From assembly GCA_023386855.1 (NCBI GenBank), contig JAEWIW010000299.1, positions 1 through 9,847 on the forward strand: a DNA stretch of 9,847 nucleotides. The letters run 5' to 3'. Origin of the DNA: Bacteroidota bacterium (lineage in GTDB: Bacteria > Bacteroidota > Bacteroidia > Chitinophagales > Chitinophagaceae). Below the pieces are notes generated by a model. The model was not told the origin of the DNA, ran no database searches, and saw only the letters and a program-made list of their open reading frames with translations. Position numbers and translations under genes: made by a program. Positions 1-7,236 of this stretch are shown one piece after another (position 1 is the stretch's first letter; each line of letters begins with the position of its first letter).

Positions 1-95
1 GATATATCCTCCAGCCTGGCCTTCCGGGCAGAAGATCCTGATTGCGCAATGTAGATGGTAGCCCTTAAGGCATATTCAGTGGCTTTAGAAAACAA
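1..95 (-). CDS. Rrf2-family transcriptional regulator, N-terminal fragment (NsrR-like candidate)
   Basis: Partial gene running off the left edge; only the first 31 codons are present. The reverse strand reads MFSKATEYALRATIYIAQ followed by SGSSARKARLEDI. This is the typical start of Rrf2 winged-helix repressors: a first helix S-K-x-x-E-Y-A-L-R-A, then the turn leading to the recognition helix. The start is TTG at 95-93; no ATG lies between it and the upstream in-frame TGA, and the only close alternative is ATT at 98-96. Rrf2 proteins are dimeric repressors or activators, many carrying an Fe-S cluster on cysteines in the second half, which lies outside this window. The family includes the NO sensor NsrR. 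The divergent position against an NO-metabolising gene, with a large palindrome between them, suggests an NO-responsive local regulator that also controls itself. Family assignment is from sequence; the NsrR-like role is inference. Confidence 0.87.
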   Translation of the reverse strand, partial: MFSKATEYALRATIYIAQSGSSARKARLEDI

Positions 96-161
96 AATGG
101 CTGGTTTAAAATCTACAATATAAATTATTCAATGCAGCAGCTGATGATCACAGGAAAAATA

Positions 162-203
162 AATATAATAATTCAGGACAATTTTGTCCGTAATTATTAT
201 ATT
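162..203. promoter_or_regulatory. 42-bp inverted repeat between rrf2 and nod, candidate operator
   Basis: Two 12-bp arms, AATATAATAATT at 162-173 and its exact reverse complement at 192-203, flank an inner palindrome GGACAATTTTGTCC (176-189). Only three symmetric base pairs fail to match: 174/191, 175/190 and the central 182/183. It lies in the 127-bp divergent intergenic region and ends 19 bp before the nod ATG. CAATTTTG at 179-186 matches 7 of 8 positions of the Bacteroidota -7 element TAnnTTTG, without a clear -33 partner, so a bound dimer could cover the promoter. Inner plus outer arms may hold two dimers. A stem-loop in the 5' leader is an alternative if transcription starts upstream. 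The symmetry is seen directly; that it is the Rrf2 protein's site is inference. Confidence 0.75.
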
Positions 204-222
204 GGTTAAAACAACCAAAACT

Positions 223-2568
223 ATGGCTTCCCCCAACTTCATCACCTACCTGCTCAATCCCAGGAACTGGTGGCTTCCCCTGGTGCTCATTTTTACGATC
301 AGCATCGCCGGTGTAACCATGATCGGCGTTCATACTTATACAGAAGCACCACCCATTCCCGATTTTGTTTCTGCCCGTCAGCAACAGGTATTTTCAAAAG
401 AAGATGTATTAAAGGGCCAGGCAGTATTCCAGCAATACGCCCTGATGGAATTTGGCAGCATGTTCGGCGATGGGGCCAACCGCGGCCCTGATTATACTGC
501 TGAAGCGCTTCATATGGTAGCAGTTTATATGAAAGAGTACCATACCAAAAATGCTCTTCAAAGTGAATCTTCCTCGTTGTTACAAAAAGGAATTGAAGAA
601 CAGGTTCGCGCTGAAATAAAGCAAAACAATTATAACGCTGCATCCAATACTGTTGCCTTATCAGAAGCGCAGGTTTATGCATCAGGAAAACTTGTTCAAT
701 ATTATACTTCGCAGTTCACCGATAAGAATTTTTCCGGCGCATTTAAACCTTCCGGTTATTTGATCAATGAAACGGAGATACGGCAACTTTCCGCGTTCTT
801 TTTCTGGGGCGCATGGGTTTGTGGTGTTCAGCGTCCTGGTGAAACCTATAGCTATACCCACAACTGGCCATACGATCCACAGGCTGGTAATACTCCTTCC
901 GGCGCCATCATGCTATGGAGCCTTATTGGATCGCTTGGATTGATATTCGGGTTGGGACTTGTTCTTTACTACCATGGCAGGCTAGATAAACTGGATGATG
1001 AAGTATACACCCGCAAAGCACAATCCTTCATGACAACTGAACAGGTGCATCAATTTAAACCAGGCACTGTGCAACGGTCAACTTATAAATTCTTTTACGT
1101 AGCCATCTTATTATTTCTTATCCAGGTATTATCAGGAATATTAACCGTTCATGATTTTGTTGGCTTTGTAAATTTCTTTGGTTTCAATATTTCTGAACCT
1201 CTTCCTATTACCGTAACAAGAAGCTGGCATGTTCAGTTGTCCATATTATGGATCTCCGTATGCTGGATTGGTGCATCGTTTTTTATGATGGCACTGGTAT
1301 CACCGGTACAACCGAAAAACCAACTGGCATTGATCAACCTTGTTTTTGCATTAAGCCTGGTTATGATTGCAGGCTCTTTTGCCGGCATGTTACTTGGACC
1401 CAAAGGATTACTTGGACAGTACTGGTATTGGCTGGGTCACCAGGGCTGGGAATATGTTGAAATTGGAAAGCTCTGGCAGGTCATGCTGGGACTGGTCTTC
1501 ATTATTTGGGCAATAATATTATACCGTGGCATAAAGCCTGTAATGAAATTGAAGCAGCCATGGGCTCTTCCTAACTGGCTTGTATATGCGACGTTTAGTA
1601 TTATCATCCTCCTGGTATCAGGATTTATGGCTACACCTAAAACAAATTTCGTTATTGCCGACTTCTGGCGGTGGATGGTGGTGCATATGTGGGCGGAAGC
1701 TTTCTTTGAAGTATTTACAACGGTATTGATCGGGTATTTCATGGTCCAGATGGGGCTCGTCAGTAAAACCGCTGCAACCAGGGTTATCTATATTGCGGCA
1801 TTGTTATTCCTTGGTTCAGGACTGTTGGGCATCTCGCATAATTTTTACTGGAATGCCAAACCAGTAGGCACCATGGCGCTGGGATCCGTATTCTCAACTC
1901 TCCAGGTGATCCCGCTGGTGTTGCTTACTCTTGAAGCATGGCGATTCAGCAAACTGCCTAAAATTCTAGAATCCAATCACAATGGAAATGGACATGCAAA
2001 AAGTAGTTTTGGCTTCTCTGAGGTTTTCCTCTTTCTTATCGCCGTTAATTTCTGGAACTTCTTTGGAGCAGGAGTAATGGGCTTTATTATTAACCTGCCC
2101 ATTGCCAATTATTATGAACACGGAACCTATCTTACCGTTAACCATGGCCACGCGGCATTAATGGGTGTTTATGGTAACCTTGCTATCACTGCAATATTAT
2201 TCTGTTGCCAGCTTATCTTTAAGCCTGGCAGTTGGAATCCACGTTTAATAAAAACTTCTTTCTGGTCAATCAATGCAGGCCTCTTACTCATGGTATTCCT
2301 CGACCTGTTCCCTGCCGGGCTCCTTCAATTCAATACTGTAACAGAACATGGTTTATGGTATGCAAGAAGCCATCATTTTGTTGAAGGAAATATATTTCAA
2401 ACCCTTACGTGGTTAAGGATCATCGGGGGTTCCTTATTCACCGTTGGTGGCGTAATTCCCCTGGCCTGGTTTATCACCAGCCGGAGAAAAAGCCTGAAAC
2501 CAAGGTTAGAACATATCATTGAAAAAAATCTTGAAGAAGAGCCTTTGGAGGTTTCCTTACATCATTAA
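223..2568 (+). CDS. nod: Putative nitric oxide dismutase (Nod), qNOR-family heme protein
   Basis: 781 residues, the usual length of single-chain quinol NO reductases (about 750-790), with end-to-end similarity. There is one N-terminal membrane helix (about 16-38), then a roughly 185-residue periplasmic NorC-like domain without a CxxCH heme c motif (contains GSMFGDGANRGPDYTAE), then a NorB-like bundle of many helices from about 227 onward. Conserved ligands are His336 and His643 (heme b), His641 (heme b3), and His488, Glu492 and His539 (FeB region). The second FeB His of qNOR is Asn540 (GISHNFYW), and the active-site Glu is Gln561 (STLQVIPL). At the quinol site His310 and Phe318 remain, but the family's Glu and Asp are Gly314 and Gly736. 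H-to-N, E-to-Q and loss of quinol residues are the published traits of Nod from Methylomirabilis oxyfera and relatives, proposed to convert 2 NO to N2 and O2 at the inner membrane. An unconventional NO reductase is the alternative. The ATG at 223 is preferred over an in-frame TTG at 184, which lies inside the palindrome and would add 13 non-conserved residues. Family membership is near certain; Nod activity is inferred. Confidence 0.85.
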   Translation: MASPNFITYLLNPRNWWLPLVLIFTISIAGVTMIGVHTYTEAPPIPDFVSARQQQVFSKEDVLKGQAVFQQYALMEFGSMFGDGANRGPDYTAEALHMVAVYMKEYHTKNALQSESSSLLQKGIEEQVRAEIKQNNYNAASNTVALSEAQVYASGKLVQYYTSQFTDKNFSGAFKPSGYLINETEIRQLSAFFFWGAWVCGVQRPGETYSYTHNWPYDPQAGNTPSGAIMLWSLIGSLGLIFGLGLVLYYHGRLDKLDDEVYTRKAQSFMTTEQVHQFKPGTVQRSTYKFFYVAILLFLIQVLSGILTVHDFVGFVNFFGFNISEPLPITVTRSWHVQLSILWISVCWIGASFFMMALVSPVQPKNQLALINLVFALSLVMIAGSFAGMLLGPKGLLGQYWYWLGHQGWEYVEIGKLWQVMLGLVFIIWAIILYRGIKPVMKLKQPWALPNWLVYATFSIIILLVSGFMATPKTNFVIADFWRWMVVHMWAEAFFEVFTTVLIGYFMVQMGLVSKTAATRVIYIAALLFLGSGLLGISHNFYWNAKPVGTMALGSVFSTLQVIPLVLLTLEAWRFSKLPKILESNHNGNGHAKSSFGFSEVFLFLIAVNFWNFFGAGVMGFIINLPIANYYEHGTYLTVNHGHAALMGVYGNLAITAILFCCQLIFKPGSWNPRLIKTSFWSINAGLLLMVFLDLFPAGLLQFNTVTEHGLWYARSHHFVEGNIFQTLTWLRIIGGSLFTVGGVIPLAWFITSRRKSLKPRLEHIIEKNLEEEPLEVSLHH

Positions 2569-2643
2569 AATAACCGTTGCATTGATTCTTCGATTCCCGG
2601 TGGGTTGAATAAATCCTTACATTAGAGAATAATCGAATAGTCT

Positions 2644-3570
2644 ATGCAAACAGATCATTCCTTTAGCCGCAAGGATTTCCTTCGAAGCTGTGCCCTGCTG
2701 ATGGGAGGTGCATTTGGCCTTTCTTCCTTTGGAATCAATGCCGCGGTAAAGCCAAAGCTTGCCTTCTCAACATTAGGATGCCCCGACTGGGATCTATTAA
2801 AAATCACCAGCTTTGCGCGGGCCAACGGCTATACCGGTTTAGAACTAAGAGGTATTCAGCGTGAAATGAACCTTCCTCAAAGCCCTGCATTCAGCAGTGC
2901 AGCCAACATAGCCCAAACAAAGAAGCTGATGAAAGAAAAGGGGTTAAAATTCGTTGGCCTCGGGTCTTCTTCCACGCTGCATTTTGCTGATCCATCCGAA
3001 AGAAAGAAGCAGCTCGATGAAGGCAGAAGATTCATTGACCTTGCCCAACAACTGGAATGCCCCTATGTACGTGTATTTCCAAATAACCTGCCCAAAGACC
3101 AGGATCGCCAGCAAACCCTTGACCTTATTACCAGGGGTCTCACTGAACTTGCCGATCATTGCAAAGGCAGCAATGTTACCGTGTTGATGGAAACCCATGG
3201 TGATCTTGTCTATACCGCCGATATTTTACAGGTCATGAACGCCGTGAAGCATCCGCATGCAGCCTTATTATGGGATGTAGCCAATATGTGGACCATCACC
3301 GGCGAAGACCCTGTTGATGTTTACCGCCAGTTAAAACCATTTATCCGCCATGTACATGTAAAGGACGCCAGGAAAAATGGTGATAAACTGGAATACACGC
3401 TTCTTCAAAAAGGAGATGTTCCCATCATGAAAGCCATCGACGCAATGGCGGCAGGGGGTTATAAAGGTTACTATAGTTTTGAGTGGGAAAAATTATGGCA
3501 CCCGGAGATCATGGAGCCTGAAATTGCGCTCGCTGATTTTCCTGCTGTAATGAAAAATCATTTCAAATAA
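2644..3570 (+). CDS. Exported sugar phosphate isomerase/epimerase-like TIM-barrel protein
   Basis: 308 residues. The N-terminus has a Tat-like signal, SRKDFLR at 8-14, followed by a hydrophobic stretch to about residue 34 (LLMGGAFGLSSFGINAA). The usual RR pair is RK here, a known but less common variant, so Tat export is probable rather than certain. The rest fits the xylose-isomerase-like TIM barrel (AP-endonuclease-2 fold). Candidate metal and catalytic residues are Glu183 (METHGD), Asp211 (LLWDVANMW), His236/His238 and Asp241 (HVHVKDAR), and Glu280 (YYSFEWEK). Family members isomerise or epimerise sugars, keto-sugars or inositols; the substrate cannot be read from the sequence. The GMC oxidoreductase gene follows after 34 bp on the same strand, so the two are probably co-transcribed. 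Together they suggest oxidation of a sugar or glycoside and rearrangement of the keto product outside the cytoplasm, which is inference. No clear ribosome binding site is visible. Confidence 0.9.
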   Translation: MQTDHSFSRKDFLRSCALLMGGAFGLSSFGINAAVKPKLAFSTLGCPDWDLLKITSFARANGYTGLELRGIQREMNLPQSPAFSSAANIAQTKKLMKEKGLKFVGLGSSSTLHFADPSERKKQLDEGRRFIDLAQQLECPYVRVFPNNLPKDQDRQQTLDLITRGLTELADHCKGSNVTVLMETHGDLVYTADILQVMNAVKHPHAALLWDVANMWTITGEDPVDVYRQLKPFIRHVHVKDARKNGDKLEYTLLQKGDVPIMKAIDAMAAGGYKGYYSFEWEKLWHPEIMEPEIALADFPAVMKNHFK

Positions 3571-3604
3571 ATAGCCTTCCCACCACAAACCAACCAACGA
3601 TAAT

Positions 3605-5302
3605 ATGCCTGGAGATAGTCTTAACCTCAATACAAAAGCAAAGCAATTAAATACATACGACGCCATCATAGTAGGATCCGGGATCAGCGGTGGATGGGCA
3701 GCAAAGGAACTTTGTGAGAAGGGTCTCAAAGTTTTATTGCTTGAACGTGGCCGGCCTGTTGAACATCCCGATTATCCAACAGCGTTTAAGGACCCATGGG
3801 AACTTCCTCATCGTAATAGAAGAACAAAAGAGGATTATGAACAATACCCCGTGCAGACAAGGCATTATTCCATCCAGGAAGACAATAAACATTTTTATAT
3901 AAAGGATCTTGAAAATCCTTATGAAGAAAAGCAGCGGTTCGACTGGGTAAGGGCCGATGTGCTGGGCGGCCGTTCCCTTCTTTGGGCCCGGGCATGTTAC
4001 AGGTGGAGCGATATTGACTTTGAAGCTAATTTAAAAGATGGTCATGGAGTAGATTGGCCGATACGTTATAAAGACATTGCGCCATGGTACGATTATGTAG
4101 AAAAATTTATTGGCGTCAGTGGCAATCGCGATGGCCTTCCGCATTTACCGGATGGACAGTTCCAGCCTCCATTTGAAATGAATATTGCAGAAAAAGATTT
4201 TCAGAAGAAAATCTCCGGTTTATATAAAACCCGACAGGTAATCATTGGCAGAACTGCCAACCTTACGGAGCCTGTCAAGGGCCGCAGTAAATGCCAGGCG
4301 CGTAATCTATGCCACCGCGGATGCCCATTCGGCGCATATTTCAGCACCAATGCCAGCACCCTTCCTGCGGCCCATGCCACAGGCAATCTCACCATCAGAC
4401 CCTATTCACTCGTGAACAGGGTATTATATGATGAGAACAAACAAAAGGCTACAGGAGTTGAGATCATTGACACCCAAACCAGGCAAACGGAAGAGTTCTA
4501 TGCCAGCGTTATTTTTCTTAATGCGGCCACTGTTGCCACTGCAGCAATCCTGTTGAATTCAACTTCACATCGCTTTCCAAATGGCCTGGGCAATGGAAGC
4601 GACCAGGTTGGAAGAAACCTGATGGACCACCACAAAGGAATTTCCATCAATGCCGATGTTGAAGGATTTGAAGACAGTTATTATTATGGCCGAAGACCTA
4701 CTAATATTTACATCCCCAGATTCAGGAATATCACCGAACCCATTAATGATTTTTTAAGAGGCTATCATTTTGCCGGTGGTGCATACCGTGGGCGAGCGGA
4801 TGCAGAGGGCATTGGAGCAGGCTTTAAAGAACAATTGACTGAAGCAGGAAAACGGAGTATCGGCCTTTATGCATTTGGTGAATGCCTGCCCTACCAGGAA
4901 AACAGGGTAACACTTGATCATTCAAAAAAAGATCCTTTTGGAAGGCCAATGATCTCCATTGATTGTTCCTTCAAAGAAAATGAAAAGAAGATGCATGAAG
5001 ATATCAAGAGAACGGGGGCAGAAATATTGGAAAAAGCAGGATATAAAAATGTACGGGTATCCGGTTCAATGTCATTCCCTGGCAATGCCAACCATGAAAT
5101 GGGAACAGCCCGCATGGGTCGTGATCCCAAAACATCGGTGTTGAATGCTTTTAACCAGATGCATGAAGTACCGAATGTATTTATAACCGATGGATCCAGC
5201 ATGACATCCGGATCATGCGTGAATCCATCGATCACTTATATGGCACTTACAGCAAGGGCCTGCGATTATGCAGTTAAGGAATTGAAGAAAGGGTTCAGTT
5301 GA
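3605..5302 (+). CDS. GMC-family FAD-dependent oxidoreductase (sugar or alcohol dehydrogenase type)
   Basis: 565 residues, within the normal range for bacterial GMC enzymes. The N-terminal Rossmann motif GSGISGG (24-30) and the acidic residue ending the second strand (Glu47 in LLLERG) bind FAD. GGRSLLWARACYRW fits the second GMC signature region. The C-terminal part contains His497 (NHEMGTARMG) and Asn540 (SCVNPSITYMAL), matching the His/Asn catalytic pair of the family, and ITDGSSM as in GMC C-termini. Three cysteines at 230, 236 and 240 (KCQARNLCHRGCPFGA) form the Cys-rich segment found in a subgroup of bacterial GMC dehydrogenases. No signal peptide is visible; the partner isomerase carries one, so export as a complex is possible but unproven. 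The small gluconate-dehydrogenase-subunit-3-like partner often found with this subgroup is absent here. The gene overlaps the convergent lipoprotein gene by 8 bp. Substrate is unknown; glycoside 3-dehydrogenation is one possibility. Confidence 0.93.
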   Translation: MPGDSLNLNTKAKQLNTYDAIIVGSGISGGWAAKELCEKGLKVLLLERGRPVEHPDYPTAFKDPWELPHRNRRTKEDYEQYPVQTRHYSIQEDNKHFYIKDLENPYEEKQRFDWVRADVLGGRSLLWARACYRWSDIDFEANLKDGHGVDWPIRYKDIAPWYDYVEKFIGVSGNRDGLPHLPDGQFQPPFEMNIAEKDFQKKISGLYKTRQVIIGRTANLTEPVKGRSKCQARNLCHRGCPFGAYFSTNASTLPAAHATGNLTIRPYSLVNRVLYDENKQKATGVEIIDTQTRQTEEFYASVIFLNAATVATAAILLNSTSHRFPNGLGNGSDQVGRNLMDHHKGISINADVEGFEDSYYYGRRPTNIYIPRFRNITEPINDFLRGYHFAGGAYRGRADAEGIGAGFKEQLTEAGKRSIGLYAFGECLPYQENRVTLDHSKKDPFGRPMISIDCSFKENEKKMHEDIKRTGAEILEKAGYKNVRVSGSMSFPGNANHEMGTARMGRDPKTSVLNAFNQMHEVPNVFITDGSSMTSGSCVNPSITYMALTARACDYAVKELKKGFS

Positions 5303-6119
5303 TCACATTTCCTTTACGACAGGTCCAGCCAACCTGCATCTGGTAGCCACCCTGCTGGTAACTGGTGAGTTTACCATCGGCATCCACAACATGACCGGTG
5401 ATATCTTCATCGTACCAAACTTCTGTATTATCAAAATAGATCCTTGAATGAGTTCTTTTATTGACCGGATTTAAATCTGGTGTCCATCCCATGATCTGTG
5501 CAAGGGTAAAATTATTATAGATCCATCCTGCAATTTGATCAACATAAATTTGCTGATCGATGGTGGTGGTCATATCATAGGTGAATTCATAATCATCCAG
5601 TCCACCTTCCCCACTTCCCACATAACGTACAACATTTCCATTGGCATCGTATTCAAAGTCCATGGTGATGCTGAAAGTTTCTATAGAGGTTAGTTTCCTA
5701 CCTGTATAATTGAACACTGTTGTAGGAAAACTATGCGCTTCTGTTCCATATATCACCTGGATTTGTCCTTGCGGATTAAATACCGCCGTTGAAACCGTAT
5801 CAGTTGGATCGGATTGGTTAATGAAATAAACTTTATTTGACCCATAATGAACGTTTAGGAAAAGGGAATCAGATAAACCCAGGCCGAATTCCGGTGCTAC
5901 AATCATATTAACGACACCATTAGCATCGAAAGTTTTTCTGAAAGGATTAAAGAAACTGCCACTGCTGGTTCCATAAAGGCTCGCCGTTACACAGCCATTA
6001 AGTTTTTTGTTGAGTTTCTTACCAGGAACCTCATCTTCAGTGTTAGATACCTGGGCCTTGTAGCAGCCCGAAAAACAAAAGCATAACAGGCAAATAATGC
6101 TGGAGAAAAAAATTTTCAT
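5295..6119 (-). CDS. Hypothetical lipoprotein with YD-like motifs
   Basis: 274 residues from the ATG at 6119; a TTG two codons upstream (6125) is less likely. The N-terminus is a lipoprotein signal: Lys2, a hydrophobic core, and the lipobox FSGC with the lipidated Cys at 19, so a membrane-anchored periplasmic or outer-membrane protein is expected. The body is rich in beta-strand and aromatic residues and has two related segments, FDANGVVNMI (about 64) and YDANGNVVRY (about 155). These recall YD-repeat and DUF4595-like lipoproteins of Bacteroidota. No catalytic motif is evident and the function is unknown. The 3' end overlaps the end of the convergent GMC gene by 8 bp, so no separate terminator fits between them. 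The upstream DUF4412 gene on the same strand is 190 bp away, so co-transcription is possible but not indicated. Confidence 0.85.
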   Translation of the reverse strand: MKIFFSSIICLLCFCFSGCYKAQVSNTEDEVPGKKLNKKLNGCVTASLYGTSSGSFFNPFRKTFDANGVVNMIVAPEFGLGLSDSLFLNVHYGSNKVYFINQSDPTDTVSTAVFNPQGQIQVIYGTEAHSFPTTVFNYTGRKLTSIETFSITMDFEYDANGNVVRYVGSGEGGLDDYEFTYDMTTTIDQQIYVDQIAGWIYNNFTLAQIMGWTPDLNPVNKRTHSRIYFDNTEVWYDEDITGHVVDADGKLTSYQQGGYQMQVGWTCRKGNVIN

Positions 6120-6241
6120 AAACAAGGTTTTGCTTAATTAAATGAAAGGCCAAATGGAAATGTTGGCTTTCTCCAGGATATTTATTTACCGCATCCCTGC
6201 TTACTTATCGATAGGGAATACTATTCTTGCTCAAATAACTG

Positions 6242-6318
6242 CCGGGCTTTTTCATTATTCATCCCTGCCTGCATTTTCATACTTTATCTCTGCCAGGATT
6301 TTTAATAATTTATCCCTG
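6242..6318 (-). repeat. Three degenerate 25-26 bp tandem repeats at the 3' end of the DUF4412 gene
   Basis: Read on the minus strand, copies begin at 6318, 6292 and 6267 with CAGGGATAA, CAGAGATAA and CAGGGATGA. Each continues with an A-rich stretch and ends in a GG that precedes the next copy. Copies 1 and 3 agree at about 21 of 26 positions. Copy 1 contains the last two codons and the stop of the DUF4412 gene; the others lie after the gene. A fourth, much weaker unit may start at 6241. No coding role is evident. Together with 6120-6241, which shows nothing else recognisable, this makes up the gap between the two minus-strand genes. Confidence 0.55.
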
Positions 6319-7038
6319 TCCCGGCATCTTCATCACCTGGAACCCGCTGGTGGAAATGGTTTTACCATCTTTATGAATCTCCGTGGCTTCCATCGTTGAC
6401 TTATCTCCTTTTTTAGTGGTGGATTCCATTCTAAGCATTACGCCCAGTGGCATCCGGGTAGAGGGACCCCCAGCCTTGCCTTTGCGATTTCCAGCCATCA
6501 TGATGGCAAAGCTTTTGGAAAAACCGGTAGAGGGTTCACCCAGTTCGTTAGTAATCCAAATCATGGACTCTGCATCCTTTGCCTTCACATTATATTGATC
6601 ACAATGGTAGCCCAGGATATTGTCTGATTTCCCGGTTTTGGTGATTTCCACGTCGTTGTCCCGCTTCATTGAATCCATTGATTGCGCTGCCTGCTCCATC
6701 ATTTTTTTCATATTCATCACCATTGCCGTTTTTTGCTCGTTCATCAGGGTGATCATTTTTCCATCGGCCAGGTCATATATCATGAAAAAACCTTCCTGCT
6801 TGTTTACTTCCATCCCTGCATAATCACCTTTAGTAAACCACATGGTAAAGTTTTCATTGTTCTTCATTTTATTTTCTTTCCCGGAGGAGACGGCATAAGT
6901 AATGCCCAGGTCGAATGTATATTCCCCTTTAAGATCATCCTGTGCATGGACAGTTACCGGGATGATAAACTGGAATAACATTGCCAAACAGGCTGCCCAA
7001 AGTGAAGTTGGCCGAAGGGTTATTGTAAAATATTTCAT
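6310..7038 (-). CDS. Secreted DUF4412-family protein
   Basis: 242 residues. A signal peptide covers about residues 1-32, with a basic start, a hydrophobic core and an A-x-A-type cleavage site (VHA before QDD), so export to the periplasm or beyond is expected. The mature part resembles the DUF4412 family common in Bacteroidota: alternating beta segments such as YTFDLGITYAV, a central Met-rich segment (AMVMNMKKMMEQAAQSMDSM), and the ILGYHCDQYNVK motif, which resembles the G-x-x-C-x-x-Y segment shared by many of these proteins. The family has no assigned biochemical function. The unusual number of methionines could suggest metal contact, but nothing here proves it. It is probably transcribed on its own, 198 bp from the upstream DUF1003 gene on the same strand. 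Confidence 0.87.
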   Translation of the reverse strand: MKYFTITLRPTSLWAACLAMLFQFIIPVTVHAQDDLKGEYTFDLGITYAVSSGKENKMKNNENFTMWFTKGDYAGMEVNKQEGFFMIYDLADGKMITLMNEQKTAMVMNMKKMMEQAAQSMDSMKRDNDVEITKTGKSDNILGYHCDQYNVKAKDAESMIWITNELGEPSTGFSKSFAIMMAGNRKGKAGGPSTRMPLGVMLRMESTTKKGDKSTMEATEIHKDGKTISTSGFQVMKMPGQG

Positions 7039-7080
7039 GATGATTTGTTTTTATTCAACCATCACCTTAACCTCACCTAA

Positions 7081-7110
7081 TTTAATAGAAATAAAATGAT
7101 TTTAATAGAA
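7081..7110. repeat. Pair of 10-bp direct repeats 20 bp apart upstream of the DUF4412 gene
   Basis: TTTAATAGAA occurs at 7081-7090 and again at 7101-7110, so the starts are exactly 20 bp (about two helical turns) apart and lie 43-72 bp before the DUF4412 start. TAAATTAG on the minus strand (7084-7077), overlapping the proximal copy, matches 7 of 8 positions of TAnnTTTG. A regulator site with an overlapping promoter is possible. The sequence is AT-rich, so chance is a fair alternative. The rest of 7039-7236 shows nothing recognisable. Confidence 0.3.
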
Positions 7111-7236
7111 TCCCTGAAAATATAGTCTCTGGGGCAATTCCAATTAAAATATCCCAATCCATAATCAGGTCATAACTTATAAAGATTGCCGGTATTTTCC
7201 ACTATAACAGGAACCAGGAAGAACAGTTTTTCTTTT

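Noticed and set aside
162..203. Intrinsic terminator
   Set aside because: The stem is AT-rich at its base with no GC-rich stem followed by a T run, and no gene ends just upstream on either strand.
198..205. TATATTGG as a -7 promoter element for the Nod-like gene
   Set aside because: It matches 7 of 8 positions of TAnnTTTG, but the only nearby TTG (184-186) is 11 bp away, too close for a -33 element, and the site would leave a leader of only about 10 nt.
184..222. TTG start that would extend the Nod-like protein by 13 residues
   Set aside because: It lies inside the 42-bp palindrome, the added residues do not resemble qNOR N-termini, and the ATG at 223 places the first membrane helix at the usual distance.
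2618..2625. TACATTAG as a promoter for the sugar isomerase gene
   Set aside because: It matches 7 of 8 positions of the -7 consensus, but the available TTG sites are 10 or 33 bp away, outside the accepted spacing.
4918..5235. Minus-strand open frame of 105 codons inside the GMC gene
   Set aside because: It is antisense to the conserved catalytic C-terminal region of GMC and has no recognisable protein features.
6142..6399. Plus-strand open frame of 85 codons
   Set aside because: It overlaps the 3' part of the DUF4412 gene in antisense, its composition is unlike a conserved protein, and it covers the degenerate repeats.
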